From: an uncultured bacterium
GTDB taxonomy: Bacteria; Verrucomicrobiota; Kiritimatiellia; RFP12; UBA1067
Direction of reading: 5' to 3'
NCBI GenBank assembly: GCA_902779075.1
Contig: CACZAK010000129.1
Location: forward strand, 1-11,747
DNA: 11,747 nucleotides
Shown: in pieces, positions 1 to 5,796 of the stretch
How the letters are laid out: each line of letters starts with the position of its first letter
How positions within the stretch are numbered: position 1 is the stretch's first letter
Position numbers and translations under genes: made by a program
The notes under the pieces: generated by a model
Database searches by the model: none
Seen by the model: only the letters and a program-made list of their open reading frames with translations
Told to the model about the DNA's origin: nothing

Positions 1-130
1 CGCACGAGGCGAACGACCGCGCCGTACTTGCACCCCTCTAGCGACATTGCTTCGCAATGCTCGCTTCGCTCGGGGGATATGCCTACGGCCTTGCGCCCGG
101 CGCACCCAGACCATAAATCGTTACTGACCG
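1..130. other. Left-edge non-coding or repeat-like stretch
   Basis: I see no convincing gene here. The stretch holds a perfect 6-bp hairpin (CATTGC at 45-50, GCAATG at 54-59, 3-nt loop) and two copies of GCTTCGC (49-55 and 63-69), which give it a repetitive look. One minus-strand frame stays open from about 145 to the window edge and reads plausibly (it contains the residues PERSEHCEAMSLEGCKYG), but it has no ribosome binding site and starts inside the T-tract of the neighbouring terminator. A plus-strand frame from 28 runs through that terminator into the neighbouring gene, so it is also unlikely to be real. A dispersed intergenic repeat is the best guess. Confidence 0.35.
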
Positions 131-171
131 CAAAAAAAGGAAAAAGAGGGACGCGTCAAGCTGCGTCCCTC
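131..171 (-). terminator. Intrinsic terminator of the 1499-aa protein gene
   Basis: Read on the minus strand there is a perfect 9-bp GC-rich stem, GAGGGACGC (171-163) pairing with GCGTCCCTC (154-146), around an 8-nt loop. It is followed directly by TTTTTCC and then a run of seven T. It lies 32 bases after the stop codon at 204-206. Stem, loop and U-tract are all textbook, and the polarity fits only the minus strand because no T-run follows the stem on the plus strand. Confidence 0.93.
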
Positions 172-203
172 CCGTGGGTTTCGGTGTTGAAAAACATTCT
201 GCG

Positions 204-3200
204 TCAACGGACGATCAAGATGAATCCTATGTTCAGGTAGACGCCGTCGTCCTTGACGGTGACGGCATAGCGCCGATCCTCGTCGCCGCGCGTGAACACG
301 AGCGAGCCGACGCTCGCCGGAGGATTCTCCGCCGACCAGGCCACCACCGGGCGCTTCGACGAAATCGAACGGCTGCCGAGCTTGAGCCGGATCGTCGCGC
401 CTTCCGCCAGGTTCATCGTGAATCCGCTCGACGGCAGCACGAACGGCGCGTCGAGCCCGCTCAGGTCGAGGACGGGCGCAAGGTGCGTGGCGTCGCCGAG
501 CGTGACCGTCTTGAGCAGGTTCGTCGTCATGGGCTGGAAGCGGTCGAGGATCGTCATCATCGCGTTCTGCGCGGGATTCTCCCCGTATGTCTCGCGCCGG
601 TCGATGAACGTGCCCACCCTGCACTTGGCCTCTATGTGCGTCGTGCAGCCGAGGCCCACGTCGAGCGTGGCGGAGCCGAGGTCGGTAGTGTCGTCTCCGG
701 CATACACGGAAATGCCCTTGGGCGAACCTTTGTCGCCGTTATCGACGTTGACGATTGTGCCGGGGCCCACCGTCTTCACGTGGCGGAAGCCCATCCGGCA
801 TCCGTGCCGGATGGTGAGCGTGTGGCCGTTCAAGGTCAGGAGGTGCTGATCGTCATTGCCGGGCGCGTACATGAAACTAGGGGCACCGCTGTTTGCCATT
901 GAACCAGACATGTAACCAGGCATGACAACCGTTGCGTCGCCGGAAAGCTCCATGTCGGCAATGCAGTTCATCTGGTACCAGCCGTTGGCATCGACCGCCA
1001 CGCTGCTGATCATCGCGCCCGTATGGCCCGGCCCGTCGCCCGCGATGACGAACGAGTACGGCGTCTGCGTGGCGGCGCTCACCTTGCCGGCCCAGTCGAA
1101 CGCCGCGCCGTCCGCAATGGTGATCCACGCCTTCGCGGGCCCCCACGCGCCGTTGTACGCGCCGCTCTTCGCCCAGCCGTTAGACACCACCGTGCCGCCG
1201 GTGTACGTCTGGTCGGCCTTCGCGGCGACGAACGTGCCCGCGCCCGTTTTGACGAGCCTCAGCGAACCGGTGAGCGACATGCTTGAATTCTCGAGCGTCG
1301 CGCCCGATGCCGCATCGACGACCAGTTCGCCGTCCGCGACGGAGGATGTGACGGTAAACGTCTTCGTCCCGCCGACGATGGACGCCGGCAGTTTCAGCGC
1401 ACGTCCCCTCACGTCAATCATCAATCCCTCGGCGATGCCGAACGCGAAACCGGAAGTCATGTCGCAAATCCCTTCGCCCGCCGGGAGCGCGAAGCCGCCG
1501 GAAAGGACGTAGGCACCCGGCGTCACGTTTGCCGCCTTGACGGCGAGATATTCCTCGTAGGAGGAGAAATGCACCTGCATCTCCTGCGTCACGTCGCCCT
1601 CCCAGTCCGTATTCTCCGTTCCGTTTGCGTCGTAGAAACGCCACGTCTGCGGATTGGATTCGATATCAAGCCGCGCATACGCGGGCACAGCCGTGCTCTT
1701 CACGTAGAGTCCGTCGGCACGGACACCAACGCCCAGCTGCCGGTCTTCGCCGTCGTAGGAAAGCGTGAACGTCGCGGGCGGAATCTCGTCCCATGAGATG
1801 AGCTTGTCGCCGACGGCGATCGTCCGCCCGCCCGTATAGACCGTCACCGCCGCGCCTGATGCGAAGGCGAACGCGTAGTTTCCATCCGTCAGAATGGCGA
1901 ACGTGTCGCCGAGTCCGCTCAGGTCGAGGACGGACGAGAGGTGCGTCGCGTCGCCGAGCGTGATTTTCTTCTGCGGACTCGTCGCCATCGGCTGATAGCG
2001 GTCCAGAACGGTCACGCCGACGTTCCCGCTTGAATCCGACGTGCGGCGGTCGATGAACGTGCCGATGACATGCGGGCTCGCATCGAAGTTCAAGGTGCAG
2101 TTGGCGGCGATGTCGAACGTGACGGGCGACAGGTCGCTCGCGTCCCCCCAGAAACTCGCCATTCGAGCCCCTCCCGTGCCAGTGTTCGAGGACATGAAAA
2201 GAATCGTACCGGCGTTGGTCGCACGGACGTTCTTAAAGTTGAACTTGTCGCCCGCGTCGATGGTGAGCGTGCGGCCGTTCAGCGTGAGGAGGTGCGTCCG
2301 GTTGAGGACGATGAAGCCGCAGTAGGCGTTTCGCCCGGCGGCGGGATCGACCACGAGCGCATCGCCGGAGAGCGTGAGGTCTGCCAGGCAGTAGGCGGTG
2401 TAGCCCGCGCCCGTGCCAGGCGTGAACACGATCGCGCCGCCGTTGGCGATGCCCGTGCCCTTGATGTCGAAACTGTAAGGCGTGGCGGACGCGCTCACGA
2501 CGCCGTTCCAGTCGAACGCCGCCCCGGTGTCCGCCACTGTGACGAGCGCCTCGGACGGACCCCACGGCCCGGCGGCGACGCCGCTCTTCGCTAGACCGTT
2601 CATGACGACCGTGCCGCCGGTGTAGGTCTGTCCGGCCTTGGACGCCGTGAACGCGCCCGCGCCGTCCTTGACGAGCTTGAGGGAACCTGTGAACGAAAGC
2701 CCGGTGTTCTCCGGCGCGCTCCCGGCGGGTACGTCGATCCACAGCTCGCCGCCTCCGACGGTGTCGGTGATCTCGCCCGTGCCGGCGATGTGGGCGAGCG
2801 TCAGCTTGTGGCCGGCGAGGTTGATGGAGGAGTCGAAGGAAACTACGTCAGGAAGTGCCGTACCGGCGTCGTCGCTCGCGAACGTGCCGCTTCCGGCGTT
2901 GTAGGAACAGGACTTCGTGCAGCGGTCGTAGAGGCATACCGTGCCGCCGAAGCGCACCGGCACGTAGTCGCGCACGAGCGTGCCGTTGTCGTAGATTTGG
3001 CAGGCATGGAGGCGGATGGTCGTCTGATCGGTGCGTGGCGTCGCGACGCCTATCCGGTTCTGCGCGAAGAGGTAGAGGTTGTAGTTCACCTGGAATACCT
3101 GCCCGGAATGGCCGGTATGTACATTGCCGTCGACCTTCACCACGCCGCCGTCGAAATCGATGGTGTGGCGTCCGTTGGCGATGACGGGCTGCGAGCCGCC

Positions 3201-4703
3201 ACCGCTGTTGCCGAAACCGGAGTAGATGCCGCTGCCGTCGTTGCAGACGGCGTAGGCGCCGGTGTTGTAGCTGGTATTCCACGCGCCGAACCAATATTCC
3301 TTGTTGCCGCGCACCGTGACGTCGAGGACGACGCGCGTCTTTTCGTTCGGCTTGAAGCCGGTGTCGATGTAGGTGCCTCTCGGTGCGTCGAGGTATGTGA
3401 GGGCGACTGGGGCGACGGGGGTGTTGACGGCGGCGAGGCCGCTCCAGTCGCAATCCGCCGCAAGTGACACGTTGTTGAATTCGAGGCTGGCGTAGGAGAG
3501 CGTCTGCCCGGCGGGGACGTTGAACGTCGTCGCACCCTCGATCTTCACGAGCGTACGGACATCAGGCGCGGAAACGACCGCCGCGCCCGTCGCGTCCGTG
3601 CAGGACCAGTTGGCGGGGTCGTTGACGTTCTGGCGGTCGCCGGCGCCGGTCCAGTACGCCGTCATGCCGGTCGCAATCGCGGCGGAAAACGCGGCGGGCT
3701 TGACGATCGTGTTCGTGACAGAGGCCAACGTGTCGTAGGCAAGCGCACCGCCCGTCCCGGACTTCGCAAAGAACGTGCCGGACACGGTGTCGTAGAAGCC
3801 CGCTTCGGGCGCAGTCGTGTCGCCGCGAAGCGCGGGCACGAGGTTGACAAGCGCGTTGCCACTTGAATTCAGCACCTTCGCGTAATGCCATTCGCCGTGG
3901 CAATAGCGACCGGAAAGAGTGTCGTCCTTGCTCGTCTTGTGCCACGACACGCCGAGAAGGATCGTCTTACCCGTCTTTGCCAATACGCCGCGCGGCGAAC
4001 CCTTCTTCGCCTGCGTTCCGTTGTTGAGGCCTGTCTTTACCGTATTGCCGTCAAGATAGGACGTGCCACCGAAAACGCGGTAAACATGCGGATTCGTCGT
4101 GTCAGGCAGGCTGAACCCTCCTTGCTCGGCAGCAGAGTATCCGTCTCCGCCGTTGCTGTCGCCGTTTCCGCCGTACCGAAGATAGAAAATTTTATCGTTG
4201 TTGTATCTGCCGATCGTAAACTGGTCCACTCCGCTCGCGATGACAGACGAATAGGCCCCGCCCGTGCTCGTGCCGTCGTAGCGATACTTGAAATCGACGC
4301 CGTATGCCGAATTGTCGGGAATTCCCGTGTTGATGTACTGGTTCGCAGCAATCTTCACCCAGCTGTCGATGAGGCGGATGTCGGAGGTGGCGAATGCGCG
4401 GACGATCGACCCGGCGGGAATCCCCGTGCCGTCGAAGGTGTAGGTTGCGGCGGCGGACGACACCGCGCCCGAATAGAGCGCACGATTCGCGGACGGCCAC
4501 GAGGCCATGTCGTCCCCGAAGTCGGTTGCGCCCCAGACAAGGTAGATCTTCGACGTGTCGTCCAGCGCGCCTGCGGGCGCCGTGACATTCACGTCGCTGC
4601 CGCTTATCGCGACTTGCAGCGTTGCGGCATCGGTCGCAAAAACGGCTGAAAAAGCCAGCGCGAACGCGCCAAGACACACAACCTTCATGGAGGTACGGTT
4701 CAT
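204..4703 (-). CDS. Large secreted protein with two LamG-like domains and duplicated beta-helix modules
   Basis: A 1499-aa protein, probably exported and held at the surface or released; its ligand is unknown. Residues 1-26 form a signal peptide (MNRTSMK, then a hydrophobic run ending near ATDA). Residues about 27-105 look like a small beta-sandwich. Residues 112-325 and 435-615 are two concanavalin/LamG-like domains; each opens with a (Q/T)YI(N/D)TG motif, and the second carries the typical CQIYDNGTLVRDYVP end. Between them (349-421) lies a W/NW module (YWTGAGDR..DPANWSC). Residues 652-1005 and 1125-1491 are duplicate autotransporter-type beta-helix units with TYTGGTVV motifs. The protein ends GFILIVR. 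There is no catalytic motif and no C-terminal autotransporter barrel. The start at 4703 is chosen over an in-frame ATG at 4832 because a perfect AGGAGGT sits 6 nt upstream and the signal peptide begins there; the 4832 start would overlap the nuclease gene. An intrinsic terminator follows. Domain family names are from motif memory. Confidence 0.9.
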   Translation of the reverse strand: MNRTSMKVVCLGAFALAFSAVFATDAATLQVAISGSDVNVTAPAGALDDTSKIYLVWGATDFGDDMASWPSANRALYSGAVSSAAATYTFDGTGIPAGSIVRAFATSDIRLIDSWVKIAANQYINTGIPDNSAYGVDFKYRYDGTSTGGAYSSVIASGVDQFTIGRYNNDKIFYLRYGGNGDSNGGDGYSAAEQGGFSLPDTTNPHVYRVFGGTSYLDGNTVKTGLNNGTQAKKGSPRGVLAKTGKTILLGVSWHKTSKDDTLSGRYCHGEWHYAKVLNSSGNALVNLVPALRGDTTAPEAGFYDTVSGTFFAKSGTGGALAYDTLASVTNTIVKPAAFSAAIATGMTAYWTGAGDRQNVNDPANWSCTDATGAAVVSAPDVRTLVKIEGATTFNVPAGQTLSYASLEFNNVSLAADCDWSGLAAVNTPVAPVALTYLDAPRGTYIDTGFKPNEKTRVVLDVTVRGNKEYWFGAWNTSYNTGAYAVCNDGSGIYSGFGNSGGGSQPVIANGRHTIDFDGGVVKVDGNVHTGHSGQVFQVNYNLYLFAQNRIGVATPRTDQTTIRLHACQIYDNGTLVRDYVPVRFGGTVCLYDRCTKSCSYNAGSGTFASDDAGTALPDVVSFDSSINLAGHKLTLAHIAGTGEITDTVGGGELWIDVPAGSAPENTGLSFTGSLKLVKDGAGAFTASKAGQTYTGGTVVMNGLAKSGVAAGPWGPSEALVTVADTGAAFDWNGVVSASATPYSFDIKGTGIANGGAIVFTPGTGAGYTAYCLADLTLSGDALVVDPAAGRNAYCGFIVLNRTHLLTLNGRTLTIDAGDKFNFKNVRATNAGTILFMSSNTGTGGARMASFWGDASDLSPVTFDIAANCTLNFDASPHVIGTFIDRRTSDSSGNVGVTVLDRYQPMATSPQKKITLGDATHLSSVLDLSGLGDTFAILTDGNYAFAFASGAAVTVYTGGRTIAVGDKLISWDEIPPATFTLSYDGEDRQLGVGVRADGLYVKSTAVPAYARLDIESNPQTWRFYDANGTENTDWEGDVTQEMQVHFSSYEEYLAVKAANVTPGAYVLSGGFALPAGEGICDMTSGFAFGIAEGLMIDVRGRALKLPASIVGGTKTFTVTSSVADGELVVDAASGATLENSSMSLTGSLRLVKTGAGTFVAAKADQTYTGGTVVSNGWAKSGAYNGAWGPAKAWITIADGAAFDWAGKVSAATQTPYSFVIAGDGPGHTGAMISSVAVDANGWYQMNCIADMELSGDATVVMPGYMSGSMANSGAPSFMYAPGNDDQHLLTLNGHTLTIRHGCRMGFRHVKTVGPGTIVNVDNGDKGSPKGISVYAGDDTTDLGSATLDVGLGCTTHIEAKCRVGTFIDRRETYGENPAQNAMMTILDRFQPMTTNLLKTVTLGDATHLAPVLDLSGLDAPFVLPSSGFTMNLAEGATIRLKLGSRSISSKRPVVAWSAENPPASVGSLVFTRGDEDRRYAVTVKDDGVYLNIGFILIVR
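231..1331 (-). repeat. Intragenic duplicate, copy 2 (about 367 aa)
   Basis: This second copy of a beta-helix unit lies at residues 1125-1491 of the 1499-aa protein. It shares ordered blocks with copy 1: TYTGGTVV.NG.AKSG, GP..A..T.AD..AAFDW, TPYSF.I.G.G, LSGDA.VV, HLLTLNG.TLTI, GTFIDRR, LDR.QPM.T and TLGDATHL..VLDLSGL. The DNA is also similar; for example CGTCGCCGAGCGTGA occurs in both copies on the plus strand. Copy 2 runs directly into the C-terminal GFILIVR tag. Confidence 0.85.
1689..2750 (-). repeat. Intragenic duplicate, copy 1 (about 354 aa)
   Basis: This first copy of the beta-helix unit lies at residues 652-1005 of the 1499-aa protein, directly after the second LamG-like domain. The conserved blocks occur in the same order as in copy 2. 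The two copies differ mainly in the glycine-rich loops before LSGDA and around GTFIDRR. A linker of about 120 aa (residues 1006-1124, containing QTWRFYDANGTENTDWEGD) separates the copies and is not itself repeated. Confidence 0.85.
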
Positions 4704-4709
4704 TGCGCC

Positions 4710-4716
4710 ACCTCCT
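4710..4716 (-). promoter_or_regulatory. Ribosome binding site that fixes the 1499-aa gene start
   Basis: A perfect AGGAGGT lies 6 nt before the ATG at 4703, and the encoded protein then begins with a clean signal peptide. This decides the start against the upstream in-frame ATG at 4832. I could not identify a clear promoter in the 74 bases between this gene and the nuclease gene upstream. A run of seven G (minus strand, 4740-4746) is the only striking feature there. Confidence 0.9.
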
Positions 4717-4777
4717 CGAAGGAAAGCGAATAATTTACGCCCCCCCTGATTTTGCGCAGTTATGACCAGTGCGTCCC

Positions 4778-5671
4778 TCATGCCATCTCCGCCTGAAGTT
4801 TTTTGACCTGCGCGAGCGTGAGGCCTGAACACTCGGCGATTTCCTTCAACATAAGCTTTCCGTTGGCAAGCAAACGCTTCGCCGTCGCAAGCATGGTCTC
4901 ACGCTTGCCCTCGGCCTTGCCGCGAGCTTCACCGCGAGCTTCGCGACGATTTCCGAATTCTTCCATTGCCTTGCACATATAGTGCCTCCCTTCTTCTGAA
5001 TTCTTGAATTGACTGACTCTCTTTTTAAGTACGTCGAAATGCATCTTCGCCGCGTCGCGGCAAAGCAAATCATGCACCAACTTGCCTACCTCGGTCTCGC
5101 TTCGCGTCGCACCATTGACATATATGATGTGCGTCCCATCACACAACGCCTTGCCGGTTTCGTCTTCTCTACGCTGGTATGAATACAATTCTCGCCCCTC
5201 TTTCATCACGTCGTTCTCGGCAATGAAGATCACATACGTGTCGCGCAACTTGCCGAAGTCTTCGCCGGAATCAAGCGCATTCGCATCCATCAGCGCGGAG
5301 TTGTATCGCGCGCGCTTCGGCTCGGCACCGCGATCCGCGCGCTGGATTTCTATGTCGTACTCTCTGTCCTTGGAATCTCTTGCGAACACATCGAAACGAA
5401 CGCCGCGCCCTTGGAGGCTCTTGATTGGGTACTCGGTCTGCGACTTGACGACCTTCAAGTCTTTCTTTCCGATGATGATCCGCAACATCAACTCTATGCA
5501 CTCCGGTGCGTTCTCAAGGCACTTCGACATGAAGTCATCGTCCATGAGCCGGAAGTCCGCGAGCAAGGCAAGGCACTCTGAATCCATCACGGGCGCAGAA
5601 CGGCTTGCCCTCGCCTTTCGGGCAATGGCCTTGACCGCTTTCCGCGCTTCGCTCTGCATACTCTTCATCAT
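4778..5671 (-). CDS. PD-(D/E)XK nuclease, Rpn / 'nuclease family transposase' type
   Basis: A 297-aa protein of the PDDEXK_2 family, related to recombination-promoting nucleases (Rpn). Family members are DNA endonucleases thought to act in trans in recombination and are often multicopy. Visible motifs: IELMLRIIIGKKDLKVVKSQ (59-78), the active-site region D94 followed by YDIEIQ with E108 and Q110, RARYNSALMDANAL (120-133), and TYVIFIAENDV (145-155). Residues 244-256 are a low-complexity RGEARGKAEG segment encoded by short DNA repeats, a common hypervariable part of this family. The end (LKEIAECSGLTLAQVKKLQ) looks like a small helix-turn-helix. Length and motifs suggest an intact gene. The start at 5671 (double ATG at 5671/5668) has only a weak ribosome binding site, and an in-frame ATG at 5659 is an alternative. 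An extended -10 promoter lies just upstream. No terminal inverted repeats were seen, so it is not a classical insertion sequence. Its target is unknown. Confidence 0.92.
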   Translation of the reverse strand: MMKSMQSEARKAVKAIARKARASRSAPVMDSECLALLADFRLMDDDFMSKCLENAPECIELMLRIIIGKKDLKVVKSQTEYPIKSLQGRGVRFDVFARDSKDREYDIEIQRADRGAEPKRARYNSALMDANALDSGEDFGKLRDTYVIFIAENDVMKEGRELYSYQRREDETGKALCDGTHIIYVNGATRSETEVGKLVHDLLCRDAAKMHFDVLKKRVSQFKNSEEGRHYMCKAMEEFGNRREARGEARGKAEGKRETMLATAKRLLANGKLMLKEIAECSGLTLAQVKKLQAEMA

Positions 5672-5721
5672 GTCGCTTCATTCCGATTGCACCAAGGATA
5701 CTCAATCCCTGCACAGTTCGT

Positions 5722-5730
5722 ATTATACCA
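5722..5730 (-). promoter_or_regulatory. Extended -10 promoter of the nuclease gene
   Basis: The minus strand reads TGGTATAAT, which is a consensus TATAAT with the TGn extension, 50 bases before the ATG at 5671. No good -35 is found 17 bases upstream, as expected for an extended -10 promoter. Transcription would start near 5715, giving a leader of about 44 nt. The nuclease may therefore be transcribed independently of the glycoside hydrolase. Confidence 0.6.
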
Positions 5731-5763
5731 AAATTTCATTCCGTTGTGCTGGGTGATTTTCAA

Positions 5764-5782
5764 AAAAGTTCAAAAAACTTTT
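5764..5782 (-). terminator. Possible weak AT-rich terminator after the glycoside hydrolase
   Basis: Fourteen bases after the glycoside hydrolase stop, the minus strand has AAAAGTT (5782-5776), a 5-nt loop and AACTTTT (5770-5764), followed by TT. The stem is perfect over 7 bp but has only one G-C pair, so it would be a weak terminator. It may be no more than an AT-rich spacer. Confidence 0.3.
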
Positions 5783-5796
5783 CATGGCCCATTCAG

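Noticed and set aside
4668..4703. Lipoprotein signal at the start of the 1499-aa protein
   Set aside because: The only cysteine (MKVVCLG) comes before the hydrophobic core, so it is not a lipobox.
4770..4779. TGCGTCCCTC present on both sides of the giant gene (also 162-171), as possible insertion-site duplication
   Set aside because: One copy is half of the terminator stem and the other is at the nuclease stop codon. A 10-mer match alone is too weak.
4704..4832. N-terminal extension of the 1499-aa protein to the ATG at 4832
   Set aside because: It would overlap the 3' end of the nuclease gene and hide the signal peptide. A perfect ribosome binding site marks 4703.
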